A stretch of DNA of 64,000 bases from Treponema ruminis (GTDB lineage Bacteria; Spirochaetota; Spirochaetia; Treponematales; Treponemataceae): positions 62,001 through 126,000 of the forward strand of contig CP031518.1 in NCBI GenBank assembly GCA_017161305.1, read 5' to 3'. The translations under genes were made by a program, and so were the position numbers. The notes under the pieces are model-generated. The model was not told the origin of the DNA and made no database searches. It saw nothing but the letters and a program-made list of their open reading frames with translations. Of this stretch, positions 8,428-17,091 are shown one piece after another; positions within the stretch are counted from its first letter, which is position 1; every line of letters starts with the position of its first letter.

Positions 8428-9378
8428 TTGAAAAGCACATTTATTTTAAAAGACTATTTTTCTTATGAAGACAAAGAAAGCATTCTGGCTCAGATGCAGG
8501 CTCATTCAAAAGAATGGGGCGCGATTCCTTTTTTACTTTCACTTTTAAAAGATGGCTCTTTCCACCAGAAGCTTGGGAAAGGCAGCTTATATCTTCTGCT
8601 TGACGAAGAGAAACTTACCGATGGCAAACCAAGTCTTGCATCCTTTTTGACTTTTTGCGATAGAGATGAAATTGAAAGCAATCTCAAACCATGGATTGGA
8701 TTTGTGTTCACAGCTCCAGCCTATCGTGGCCATCATCTTGCAGGACAAATTATCGAACACTGCATGAATAATGCCGCTGCTCTCTACCCGGAATCAGAAT
8801 ATGTTTATGTTTCATCAGACGAAAAAGGCCTTTACGAAAAATACGGTTTTGAATTCGTTGGAAAAATGAAAAGTATCTGGGGAGAAGACTCTGGAATTTT
8901 CAGAAGAAAAATAGAAAAGGAAACAAGCGAAATCAATTACAAGACACTCACACCTGCAGATTACGACGAGCTTTGGTCTTTATGGAATCAGGTTGAGCAG
9001 ACAAAAAGAGCCTTGAATCCTGTGGACGACACTCGCGAAGGAATCACACGCTACATGAAGCGCAACCCTACGACATGCTTTGCGGCGACAAGCGGCGGAA
9101 AAATCGTCGGCGCAATCCTCACGGGACATGACGGAAGAAGGGCAATCATTCATCACCTTTGCGTCCACCCTGATTTTCAGCGCATGGGAATCGCCCGTAC
9201 TCTTGTCGCCAAAGCCGAGGAAGCCCTCAAAAAAGAAGGAATCACAAAAATATTTGGACTTGTGTTCAAGGACAACGACAAGGCAAATTCTTTCTGGGGA
9301 AAGATGGGCTATTCACTCAGAACCAATCTAAATTATCGCAACAAAAGCCTGAACGCGGACGTTCCTACCGGAGAATAA
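8428..9378 (+). CDS. Tandem-GNAT acetyltransferase
   Basis: 316 residues with two GNAT domains. The N-terminal half has the acetyl-CoA loop FTAPAYRGHHLAGQI and the segment LYEKYGFE. The C-terminal half has VHPDFQRMGIARTLVAKAEE and ends FWGKMGYSLR. The only suitable start is TTG at 8428, 7 nt after AAGGA and 10 bp past the preceding stop. Two-domain GNATs often modify peptides, antibiotics or mycothiol-like thiols, but no such specificity can be claimed here. Confidence 0.83.
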   Translation: MKSTFILKDYFSYEDKESILAQMQAHSKEWGAIPFLLSLLKDGSFHQKLGKGSLYLLLDEEKLTDGKPSLASFLTFCDRDEIESNLKPWIGFVFTAPAYRGHHLAGQIIEHCMNNAAALYPESEYVYVSSDEKGLYEKYGFEFVGKMKSIWGEDSGIFRRKIEKETSEINYKTLTPADYDELWSLWNQVEQTKRALNPVDDTREGITRYMKRNPTTCFAATSGGKIVGAILTGHDGRRAIIHHLCVHPDFQRMGIARTLVAKAEEALKKEGITKIFGLVFKDNDKANSFWGKMGYSLRTNLNYRNKSLNADVPTGE

Positions 9379-9408
9379 AAGCAAGAGGTTCAAAATCAGG
9401 AGGTTTCA

Positions 9409-9939
9409 ATGGAAGAAATAATCCGGCAGATTGCCAGTCAGCAGGAAATCAACTTCATCAATGTAAAGGATCAGATTTTGACAGCGGATTTGGAAACCGT
9501 GTTTGACGAGGAAAACAATTCGCGCTACATTTTCCATTATCTTCATTCCATGGACAGATTTTTCATCAACCCAATGGACTACGTTTACGAGGGCGAGAAT
9601 CTTTTCGGTATTCAGGAAAATCTGAGCGTGATTGATCCGAGCCGTGAAGGATACGTGAGTGACAAAAGCATAGTGATTTCGCGCGACCAGCTCTTGAATT
9701 ATTTTGAATATGTAAAACGAAAGATCGAATCCTATTTTGAAAAACTCACAGCTGTAGAGCTTCTTGAAAAACCAAAGGACTGCGACTACACAAGGCTGGA
9801 GTTGATTCTTGGACAGTTCCGCCATTTGATGTGGCACGTTGGACTTTCAAGCGGCATCACATTCTGTTCAAAGAAAGAATGGAACAAGTTTACAGGTTTG
9901 CAGAAAATAAATAAAAAATTTTTCGGCGAGGAAAAATAA
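9409..9939 (+). CDS. DinB-superfamily-like protein
   Basis: 176 residues, mostly helical. FHYLHSMDRFF and FRHLMWHVGLSSGI have the histidine placement of the DinB/YfiT four-helix metal-binding bundle, whose members are often thiol-dependent transferases. Assignment rests on motif pattern, not on close similarity. AGGAGG precedes the ATG. Last gene of the 6982-9939 run; it converges with argA, and the palindrome at the argA end may serve as its terminator. Confidence 0.6.
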   Translation: MEEIIRQIASQQEINFINVKDQILTADLETVFDEENNSRYIFHYLHSMDRFFINPMDYVYEGENLFGIQENLSVIDPSREGYVSDKSIVISRDQLLNYFEYVKRKIESYFEKLTAVELLEKPKDCDYTRLELILGQFRHLMWHVGLSSGITFCSKKEWNKFTGLQKINKKFFGEEK

Positions 9940-9980
9940 AAGGAGAGAAATACAGATTTAAAATAAAGGTTTTGAGCTTT

Positions 9981-11357
9981 TTACAAACTTCCGTTAGTTT
10001 GCTTTTTAAGATTAAGTCTGAACAATTTTGAACCGCGTTTTGGATTCCACTTTTCACGGCGACGTTCCGGGAGCGTGTCGATTGAATCTGCCACAAAGCC
10101 CTGTTTTTCAAACCAGTCAGCAGTTTGTGTGGTGAGGATGAATACGCTTTCAATCGATACAGTTTTTGCCTTTTCAATCAGATATTCTATCATCTTCGGC
10201 CCGATTCCAATGTGGGCGCAAGTTTCATCAACCGCAAGTGCTGCAATTTCTGCCTGGGTTCGGTCGTAAATGTGAAGTGCGGCACAGGCTCGGATTGCAC
10301 CGTCGAGTTCGTAAACAATGTAGTCGTTGTATTCAGATTCCATCTGCTGTTCGCTGCGTGGAAGAAGAATTTCTTTACTAACGAACGGTCGTATAAGTGA
10401 AAGGACAGCTGAAATATCTTCGCGGCGCATAGCACGGAATTTGCCGTAATTTGATTTATAAATCATCGTACCCGAACCCAGGTCGCTGAAAATCTCGCAA
10501 GGCAAAGTTCCTTCGATAGAACCGTTCAGAATGTGGACGCGGGTAACGCCTGATTCAACAGATATTTTTGCAAGGTGAAGAAGAGAGATAATTTTCTCTG
10601 ATGATGATTCTTGAACTTCCTTTCGTTCGTTAGTTTCAGAATTCACATTCAAAAATTCTTCCAGCTCTTCGATATTCATGGCCGGGACGCAGCCTTCCGG
10701 GGAAAGTCCCTGATCCTTTGGAATCAAGAAATATTTTTCAGAAAGTTCTGCGTTTGGAAGAAGGAAGAAAAGTTTGTCTGCCTGCAGGTGAGTCGCAATC
10801 TGGGCTGCAAGCTGAGCCGAAGAAATGTTGTATGGCTTTCCGTTCAAGCTCCAGCCGATGCAGGGGAAAATCGGAATGAAGCCGTTGTCGAGGACAGTCT
10901 GAATCGTATTGTCATCAAGCTTGTCGATTTCACCGGCTGTTCCAAAATCAACTCCGCCAAGGACACCCTTTCCGCGCGCACGAACCCAGTTGCCGATTAC
11001 AGCCGTAAGGTTTTCACCGGCAAGACTGGTCATGACATTATTTGCAACCTCAAAAGCCGCATTACGGATTAAAGGAATTGCCTCGCTCTGGGTGATTCGG
11101 CAGCCGTTTTCGTAAGTCCAGGAAATCTTGTTCTGTGAAAGAATTTCGTCGATTTTTTTGCGCGCACCAGGAACGATAATCACACGGAGCCCAGCCTGAT
11201 GGATCAATGCAATGTCGCGGATATGGCTGACGAACAGCGGCGAGTCGATAATGTCATCATCAATATGAATGACGACGGCTGCGTTCTTAAATCGTTTGAT
11301 GTAGCGGATGACATCACGAATCCGTTCTGCTTTCTCTAAGATTGGTTTTTCTTCCAT
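9981..11357 (-). CDS. argA: N-acetylglutamate synthase
   Basis: 458 residues combining an N-terminal amino-acid-kinase fold (IIVPGARKKIDEIL, VIGNWVRARGKGVLGGVDFG) with a C-terminal GNAT domain (about residues 310-458; ALAVDETCAHIGIGPKMIEYLIEKAK). This is the ArgA layout, making N-acetylglutamate from glutamate and acetyl-CoA, the first step of arginine synthesis. It lies 27 bp downstream of argC in the same direction, so the two form an operon. The last codons carry a copy of the 14-bp palindrome (9986-9999) followed by a T-run. Confidence 0.92.
   Translation of the reverse strand: MEEKPILEKAERIRDVIRYIKRFKNAAVVIHIDDDIIDSPLFVSHIRDIALIHQAGLRVIIVPGARKKIDEILSQNKISWTYENGCRITQSEAIPLIRNAAFEVANNVMTSLAGENLTAVIGNWVRARGKGVLGGVDFGTAGEIDKLDDNTIQTVLDNGFIPIFPCIGWSLNGKPYNISSAQLAAQIATHLQADKLFFLLPNAELSEKYFLIPKDQGLSPEGCVPAMNIEELEEFLNVNSETNERKEVQESSSEKIISLLHLAKISVESGVTRVHILNGSIEGTLPCEIFSDLGSGTMIYKSNYGKFRAMRREDISAVLSLIRPFVSKEILLPRSEQQMESEYNDYIVYELDGAIRACAALHIYDRTQAEIAALAVDETCAHIGIGPKMIEYLIEKAKTVSIESVFILTTQTADWFEKQGFVADSIDTLPERRREKWNPKRGSKLFRLNLKKQTNGSL
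9986..9999. repeat. 14-bp palindrome AACTTCCGTTAGTT
   Basis: Exact match to AACTWHCGDWAGTT, lying in the last codons of argA. The symmetry extends to CAAACT/AGTTTG (9984-10001) and a T-run follows on the + strand, so this copy could double as a terminator for the DinB-like gene. Confidence 0.7.
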
Positions 11358-11384
11358 GCGAATGTCCTGATTTGACTATAACTC

Positions 11385-12329
11385 TTACAGCCCTGTTCCT
11401 TCGTCGATTCCCATCATGATGTTCATGCACTGAACGGCAGCACCGCTTGCACCTTTGCCCAGGTTGTCGAAACGGCTTGTGATAACGATTCGCTCGTCGT
11501 TGCCGCAGACGAAAATCTGCATGTTGTTTGTGCCGGCCAGAGTGTTTGCAGGGATGAAGCTTTCTGTGAGGATTCCTTCGCCCATGAAGTCAGCTGCCTT
11601 TACGAAACGGCATCCGTCATAGTGCTCCTTGAAAACTTCGGCGATTTCCTTTGCGGTAAGCTTTTTTTCCAAAAGTCGTGCGTGGAGGGAAACTGTGACC
11701 GTCATTCCCTGGAAATAATCGCAGACATAAGGATTGAAAATCGGTTTATAGTTGAGGCCAGAAACCTTCATCATTTCCGGCAGGTGTTTGTGTTCCTGAG
11801 TGAGGGCGTAGAGGCGTGGAGACGCAAGCTCAGGATTTCGGTTCGGATCCTCGTACTGAGCGATGGCTTTTTTGCCAGCTCCTGAATATCCTGAAACGGC
11901 ATGGCAGACGACCGGATAGTCAGGCGAAATGATTCCGTGCTTTACGAGAGGGAAGCAGATTGCGCCGAAGCCAGAAGCATAGCAGCCAGGACCTGCGACA
12001 CGGTTAGATTTTTCAATCTTTGCGCGGTGCTCTGCAGAAAGCTCCGGGAAGCCGTAAGCCCAGTCCGGGTTCGTGCGGTGAGCCGTTGAAGCGTCGATAA
12101 TGCGTACTTTCGGATTCGTGCAGAGTGAAACTGCCTCGATAGAAGCGGCGTCCGGCAAGCAGAGGAAAGTAAAGTCCGAAGCGTTGATCATTTTTGCGCG
12201 TTCAGCCGGATCCTTGCGTTTTTCGTCGTCAATCAAAAGAATCTCGATGTCCTTTCGGTTTTCGAATCGTTCATAAATTTTGAGACCGGTAGTTCCTTCT
12301 TTTCCGTCAATGAAAATTTTGTAAGCCAT
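11385..12329 (-). CDS. argC: N-acetyl-gamma-glutamyl-phosphate reductase, type 2
   Basis: 314 residues, the length of type 2 ArgC, beginning KIFIDGKEGTTGLKIYERF with the NADP loop. The catalytic cysteine is in GPGCYASGF, and the C-terminal half contains GNDERIVITSRFDNLGKGASGAAVQ. The enzyme reduces N-acetylglutamyl phosphate to the semialdehyde in arginine synthesis. On the minus strand a TATAAT box (12358-12363) and a purine-rich GGGGGA site precede the ATG. First gene of the argC-argA operon; argB, argJ and argD are not in the window. Confidence 0.94.
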   Translation of the reverse strand: MAYKIFIDGKEGTTGLKIYERFENRKDIEILLIDDEKRKDPAERAKMINASDFTFLCLPDAASIEAVSLCTNPKVRIIDASTAHRTNPDWAYGFPELSAEHRAKIEKSNRVAGPGCYASGFGAICFPLVKHGIISPDYPVVCHAVSGYSGAGKKAIAQYEDPNRNPELASPRLYALTQEHKHLPEMMKVSGLNYKPIFNPYVCDYFQGMTVTVSLHARLLEKKLTAKEIAEVFKEHYDGCRFVKAADFMGEGILTESFIPANTLAGTNNMQIFVCGNDERIVITSRFDNLGKGASGAAVQCMNIMMGIDEGTGL

Positions 12330-12396
12330 GTTTTCCCCCAGGGAGTTTGATTCTTCTATTATACAGAGATTTCGGGGGCTTGTGCTAGGGAATTTT

Positions 12397-13113
12397 CTAA
12401 TCTTTTCGCATCGAATATACGCAGCCGCAGTAGTCCTGGCGCCAGAGACCGTATTCTTCGGAAAGCTGGGTGCTGCGCAAAAATCCGCCTTTTTTCTTGA
12501 AATCTGAGGGGAGGAATTTTGTGTGCGGGGTAATATTCAAACTATCGTTAGTTTCTTGCCCCTTATCTTTTGAATTTTCTGTCAAATCTTCTTCTTTATC
12601 GATAGTTTTTTCCAGTTCTCTTCCAATTACATTGATTTTTTCGCTGTCTTTGTGGGGGCTGATGCTTAGCGTTGTGGTGAACCAATCGAAGCCTTCTTTG
12701 CAGGCGTAGTCCCAGGCCCGCTTCATTCGGAACTGGTAGCATCTTCTGCAGCGTTCACCCTTTTCAGGCTCGGTTTGCAGTTCTTTTTCAAAACGAACGT
12801 TAGTTGCTTCAAAGTAATCTTCGGGATTGTATTCGTCGACTACGAGCTTTACGCTGTTCTGTATGGCCTCGGGAAATCGTTCCAGAAACTTTTTCAATTC
12901 TTCCAGGCGGCGGAAATATTCTTCTTTTGGGTGGATGTTGGGATTGTAATAGTAAATCGTGATGTCAAAAATCTTTGCCAGATATTCAATCACATAGGAT
13001 GAACATGGGCCGCAACAGGCATGAAGAAGTAAAGTCGGTTTTTTATAACTAACGGTATTTTTTATAGCTTCAATTTGTTCGAGAATTTTTTCTAGTTCTT
13101 TCTGATAGTTCAT
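12397..13113 (-). CDS. queH: Epoxyqueuosine reductase QueH (DUF208)
   Basis: 238 residues. The HACCGPCSS motif (C33, C34, C37) and a downstream CRRC pair (in GERCRRCYQFRM) are the metal and redox cysteines of QueH, the enzyme performing the last step of queuosine synthesis in tRNA. TTTLSISPHKDSEKIN is another family hallmark. GAGAGGAA precedes the ATG. The gene contains three copies or near-copies of the dispersed palindrome (12540, 12792, 13047), an unusual density. Confidence 0.92.
   Translation of the reverse strand: MNYQKELEKILEQIEAIKNTVSYKKPTLLLHACCGPCSSYVIEYLAKIFDITIYYYNPNIHPKEEYFRRLEELKKFLERFPEAIQNSVKLVVDEYNPEDYFEATNVRFEKELQTEPEKGERCRRCYQFRMKRAWDYACKEGFDWFTTTLSISPHKDSEKINVIGRELEKTIDKEEDLTENSKDKGQETNDSLNITPHTKFLPSDFKKKGGFLRSTQLSEEYGLWRQDYCGCVYSMRKD
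12540..12553. repeat. 14-bp palindrome AACTATCGTTAGTT
   Basis: Exact consensus match inside queH, encoding Thr-Asn-Asp-Ser on the minus strand. One-mismatch copies lie at 12792-12805 and 13047-13060 in the same gene. Confidence 0.7.
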
Positions 13114-13157
13114 TGTTTCCTCTCGTTAGGGATTGTAGTGGCGGGAACGACCTGTTT

Positions 13158-14003
13158 TCAATCCTGCTTTTTCATTATGAAATTGCCTTTGAGCATTTTT
13201 GTCTGCAGGATGTTTACGAATGCCATCGGATCGGTCTTTTTGACTTCGCGAACTAATTTTTCTTCCGTGTCGCTTGAAATTACCGTGTAGAGCATGCTGC
13301 GTTCCAGGCCGGTGTAGCAGCCTTCGCCTTTGAAAAGAGTTGCGTCGTGGCCGGTCGTTTCACGGATTGTTTTGACGAGTTCGTCCGGCTTGTTGGTGAT
13401 TATCAGCAGGGTTGATTTCTGATAGCGCTTGTAAAGGCTTGTTAGAAGCTGCGTGGTTACAAACTGGAATATTATTGAATAGAGTGCGCGCGTCCAGCCG
13501 AAAAGAATTCCAAAGGTGACGAGTACGACTACATTTCCAATGAAAATGTGATTCCAGATGCTGCGGCCTGTTTTTTCAGAAACATAGATTGATATGAAGT
13601 CTGTGCCGCCGCTTGTTGCTCCTGCAAGAAGACAAAAACTTATTGCCATGCCGTTTACGATTCCGCCGAAAATTGTGCAGAGTAAAACGTCATTTGTGAC
13701 ATCCAGACCGGGAATTATGTCCGTGAGGAAGCCTGAAAGCAAAATAGCCCAGATTGAAAAGATTGTGAATTTTTTTCCGACGTATTTAAAACAGATTATT
13801 GCTGGAACGATGTTTAGGCCCCAGTAAAAGACGGCAAAAGGAACGTTAATATTAAAGAATTTTGAGAAAACTTCCTGCAAGAGAAGCGTTATTCCTGTAA
13901 ATCCGCCAGGAAGTAGTCCTGCTCCATGAACGAATGTATTGATGTTTACAGCCATGAGGACTGCACCCGCCGTCACGAGTAAAAAACGAAGAAATGTTCT
14001 CAT
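13158..14003 (-). CDS. YitT-family membrane protein (DUF161/DUF2179)
   Basis: 281 residues with about five or six membrane helices (for example LRFLLVTAGAVLMAVNI, FAVFYWGLNIVPAIICF, SIIFQFVTTQLL) including the SGGTDFISI segment. A soluble C-terminal DUF2179 domain follows (GHDATLFKGEGCYTGLERSMLYTVI). YitT proteins are widespread inner-membrane proteins of unknown transport function. No good ribosome site is visible before the ATG. It stands between queH and a DUF4846 gene, all on the minus strand, with no functional link evident. Confidence 0.85.
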   Translation of the reverse strand: MRTFLRFLLVTAGAVLMAVNINTFVHGAGLLPGGFTGITLLLQEVFSKFFNINVPFAVFYWGLNIVPAIICFKYVGKKFTIFSIWAILLSGFLTDIIPGLDVTNDVLLCTIFGGIVNGMAISFCLLAGATSGGTDFISIYVSEKTGRSIWNHIFIGNVVVLVTFGILFGWTRALYSIIFQFVTTQLLTSLYKRYQKSTLLIITNKPDELVKTIRETTGHDATLFKGEGCYTGLERSMLYTVISSDTEEKLVREVKKTDPMAFVNILQTKMLKGNFIMKKQD

Positions 14004-14053
14004 ATTTAAAAGTTTGTCATGCTGCTAGATTTTTGTCAAATAGCTTTGATTGG

Positions 14054-14920
14054 TTAATTTCCCAAATAGCTGAGCCTTCGCCAGCTGTCCTTTGGGAAAA
14101 GGTATTCCGGGGTTTCCGCTGGCATTCTAAAATCTTCTTCATGATACCAGGGATCGTTAACCAGCTTGGGATTTTTTAACACATAAAAATCTGAGGCAGG
14201 AGAAGAACTTTGAGCAAGAAGATAGGCTTTTTCGCCAGTCTCAGGGTTTTTGCAGATGTCCACGACCATGCAGATATAGCCGGGTTTGTTCAAATCAAAA
14301 AGAATGTCACCGGTTCGCACTTGATTTATTTCAATCGATTTGGATTCATATTCCATCATTGAAAGGGGACTTGTGTGGGCGAAAATATTTTTAAGGTAAG
14401 AGCGGAAAAATTCATCTTTTTCCTTTTTACTGACCGGCTTCTCGTATTTCGTCCATTTTTTTAAGTCATTTGCAACATCTTTTCGTAAATTCCGCTTTCT
14501 TTCGCAGTCTGAAAGCCATTCTGTCCATTTGCAGATTTCACCATTAGTCAGATGGAAGGAAATTTCTTTTTCTTTTCCTGATGCGTAAAGATATTGAGCG
14601 TATAATCTAACTATCGTTTGGGAGTTTTCTTGCAATTTGCTTTCAGGAGGCATGTCAAAAATGCAGGCATGGGCTTCCTGATTTGATTTTTGGTTACCAT
14701 TGTGCAGAAGAAGGGGGCTGGCGGCTTCCTTTAAAGGGTAATTCCGCAAATAGCCGGCAAAGCTTTGCGGCTCGGCTTTGATTCGCTTGAACTTGGGCGG
14801 AACCTTGATTCGCTCGACGATATTTTTTCCTTCTCCCTGCACAAGCTGTAAGGAATGTGTGTGGGAGAAGGCCGGAGCGAGACAAAGCAGAACTGCAATC
14901 AATGCAAATGGCTTTTTCAT
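14054..14920 (-). CDS. Secreted DUF4846 protein
   Basis: 288 residues from the ATG at 14920, chosen because it opens a signal peptide (MKKPFALIAVLLCLAPAFS) and lies 10 bp after the chemoreceptor stop. An upstream ATG at 14962 would overlap that gene. The body matches DUF4846: FAGYLRNYPLK, IVRLYAQYLYA, VRTGDILFDLNKPGYICMVVD, then LLAQSSSPASDFYVLKNP and a closing PWY. Members are exported proteins of unknown function, perhaps cell-wall linked. No clear ribosome site; coupling to the upstream gene is likely. Confidence 0.78.
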   Translation of the reverse strand: MKKPFALIAVLLCLAPAFSHTHSLQLVQGEGKNIVERIKVPPKFKRIKAEPQSFAGYLRNYPLKEAASPLLLHNGNQKSNQEAHACIFDMPPESKLQENSQTIVRLYAQYLYASGKEKEISFHLTNGEICKWTEWLSDCERKRNLRKDVANDLKKWTKYEKPVSKKEKDEFFRSYLKNIFAHTSPLSMMEYESKSIEINQVRTGDILFDLNKPGYICMVVDICKNPETGEKAYLLAQSSSPASDFYVLKNPKLVNDPWYHEEDFRMPAETPEYLFPKDSWRRLSYLGN

Positions 14921-14930
14921 GTCCGAAATA

Positions 14931-17027
14931 TCATACCTTGAACTGGTCGATTTGCGTACCAATTTGTTCGATTGAATTCTTCATTTTTTCGGCGATTTCA
15001 GAAAGGGCGGCTCCGGTTTCATTGATTTTCTTTGCACCGACTGCCATTTCTTCCATGCTGGCCTTCATGACGGTTGTAGCATTCTGAAGGTTCCGAACTT
15101 CATCAAGAATCTGTTTGTTTCCGATGGACATTTCTTCGGATGCAGTGCGGACTTCAATAGTGCTGTCGTTCATTGACTGAAGGGAATCCGTGATTTGCTT
15201 TGAGCCTTCCTGCTGTTCTTCCATTGCAGATTTAATCTGACGGACGAGCTGGTCTGTGTCATGGATTTTTTCAGTAACGCTGTTGAATGCATCGCTTGAT
15301 TCCTGGGAAGCCGCTACAACAGAGTTGATTGATTCCTTGATGCTTGAAAGCTGATCACCGATTGTCTTCGACTGGATTGTAGATGTTTCTGAGAGTTTTC
15401 GGATTTCATCTGCTACAACGGCAAAGCCTTTTCCTGCGTCACCGGCATGGGCAGCCTCAATTGCGGCGTTCATGGCAAGAAGGTTAGTCTGGCTTGCGAT
15501 TGCGGCAATTGCGGCATTTGCTTCCTGAAGCATCTGTGACTGCTGTTCGATTTCATGAATTCGATCGTTTACATGAACCTGTTTTTCAGCACCGCTCTTT
15601 GCATCTTCCGTGAGGGAATCGAATGAGTGAGCCATTTTATCGACAGAATTGTTTACGGATGCGATGTTTCCGATCATCTCTTCGACTGCGGAAGAAGCAT
15701 TGCTTACGCTCTGAGACTGGTTTGCAATCATTCGTTCGAGGGATTCGATGTTTGATGCGATTTCGTTTACGGCACCGGCTGTCTGTGAAACGCTGTCACC
15801 CTGACATGAAATCTGATTGTGGACGCTCGTGATGTTTGCGATAATTTCGGTGATTGAAGCGCTTGTTTCCTGCATGCTCACGTCCAGGTCTTCACCTGCG
15901 GCTGCAAGGATTTCTTTTGAGCCTTTGACGTCAGAGACAATCGAATGGAGCTTTTCGGTGAATTTATTGAAGCCTTTTACAACGCCACCGATTTCATTGT
16001 TGACGTTTGCGGCTGCTCCTGTGATTCGCTGAGTCAAATCAGCTTTTCCGGATGCAATTTCGTCGATAGAAGACTGAACTTTCTGGAGAGGCTTGAGGGA
16101 ATGGAAAATTCCTGCACCGATTCCAAGAACAAGTGCGATTCCAAGGATGATTCCTGCGAATACGAGGGTGATTGAGATTTCGTTTGCGGTTGCATAAACC
16201 TGTCGTTCATCAATAATGAATGCGAAGCCCCAGTCTGCGTTTTCGACCGGTTGATAAGTGGCATACTGTTTACCGAGTTTGCCTGCGTCAATCCACATGT
16301 AGCCGCTCTGTTTCTGTTTAAGAGCCTGAATGACCGGCTGCAATGCTGCAAAAAGGGTATTTTTGCTTTCTTCATCTGTTTCTGGAGCAGAAGTTGCGAT
16401 TACGTCACCTTCGCTGTTGAAAAGGATTGCGTAACCTGTCTGGCCAAGCTGAATGGTTTTGATGAATTCTGTGAGCTTGTTTACGCCGACGACTGCGCTG
16501 TAGAAGCCGATTGTCCTGCCGTCTTTTTTGGCTGCCTGTGAGACATGAATAATCGTGCTTCCTGTGGATTTTGACGTTACCGGGTCATCGATGTTTGTGT
16601 CATTTCCCTGAACCATGATGGCCTGGAAGTAGACACGGTCTTTGACGTTGGTGACTTTGTTCTGGTCGTTGTAGAAGTCGCCTTTGTCATCGATGTAGCC
16701 GATTCGGTCAAAATCAGGAGTGCGTGACTTGGCGTGAGCAACGAGCCACTCCTGAATCTGATGGGGATCCTCTGTTTGGGTTACATCTGCCTCTGTGTAC
16801 ATGCGCATCTGCTTGATGTATTCGCTCAGGCGGATTGAAACTACATCTGCGTATGCCTCAGAGATTTTGCGGCAGTTAATTTCGTACGAATATGCTACAG
16901 ATTGCTTGGTGCGGCCCTTTACTACAAGAATCTGCACCGAAGTCAATGCTGCAACAATCACAACTGTAATGCCTACGATATAGTAGACCAATTTGCCCTG
17001 TTTCTTAGTCTTTGTCTTTTCGTTCAT
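14931..17027 (-). CDS. Methyl-accepting chemotaxis protein with dCache sensor
   Basis: 698 residues. A membrane helix near 15-35 ([22 protein letters not shown]), a large extracytoplasmic dCache-type domain (about 36-280, with [24 protein letters not shown] and [16 protein letters not shown]), a second helix near 285-310, HAMP, then a long signalling coiled coil. The tip carries [25 protein letters not shown], where CheW and CheA dock. It detects a small ligand and controls swimming. Transcription probably starts at the ATG itself: TGTTAAAAT lies 7 nt before it and there is no ribosome site. Confidence 0.95.
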   Translation of the reverse strand: MNEKTKTKKQGKLVYYIVGITVVIVAALTSVQILVVKGRTKQSVAYSYEINCRKISEAYADVVSIRLSEYIKQMRMYTEADVTQTEDPHQIQEWLVAHAKSRTPDFDRIGYIDDKGDFYNDQNKVTNVKDRVYFQAIMVQGNDTNIDDPVTSKSTGSTIIHVSQAAKKDGRTIGFYSAVVGVNKLTEFIKTIQLGQTGYAILFNSEGDVIATSAPETDEESKNTLFAALQPVIQALKQKQSGYMWIDAGKLGKQYATYQPVENADWGFAFIIDERQVYATANEISITLVFAGIILGIALVLGIGAGIFHSLKPLQKVQSSIDEIASGKADLTQRITGAAANVNNEIGGVVKGFNKFTEKLHSIVSDVKGSKEILAAAGEDLDVSMQETSASITEIIANITSVHNQISCQGDSVSQTAGAVNEIASNIESLERMIANQSQSVSNASSAVEEMIGNIASVNNSVDKMAHSFDSLTEDAKSGAEKQVHVNDRIHEIEQQSQMLQEANAAIAAIASQTNLLAMNAAIEAAHAGDAGKGFAVVADEIRKLSETSTIQSKTIGDQLSSIKESINSVVAASQESSDAFNSVTEKIHDTDQLVRQIKSAMEEQQEGSKQITDSLQSMNDSTIEVRTASEEMSIGNKQILDEVRNLQNATTVMKASMEEMAVGAKKINETGAALSEIAEKMKNSIEQIGTQIDQFKV

Positions 17028-17034
17028 AAAGACT

Positions 17035-17043
17035 ATTTTAACA
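17035..17043 (-). promoter_or_regulatory. Extended -10 box, leaderless promoter of the chemoreceptor
   Basis: Read on the minus strand, TGTTAAAAT ends 7 nt before the ATG at 17027. That puts the predicted +1 at or next to the start codon. No Shine-Dalgarno lies between. Confidence 0.55.
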
Positions 17044-17091
17044 CTGAAGTTTAAATTTGTGTAGTTTTTTCTATAAAATTCAATGTTATTT

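Noticed and set aside
6911-9939. attC recombination sites between the accessory genes
   Set aside because: Gaps of 7-37 bp are too short for typical attC sites and no paired core sequences were seen.
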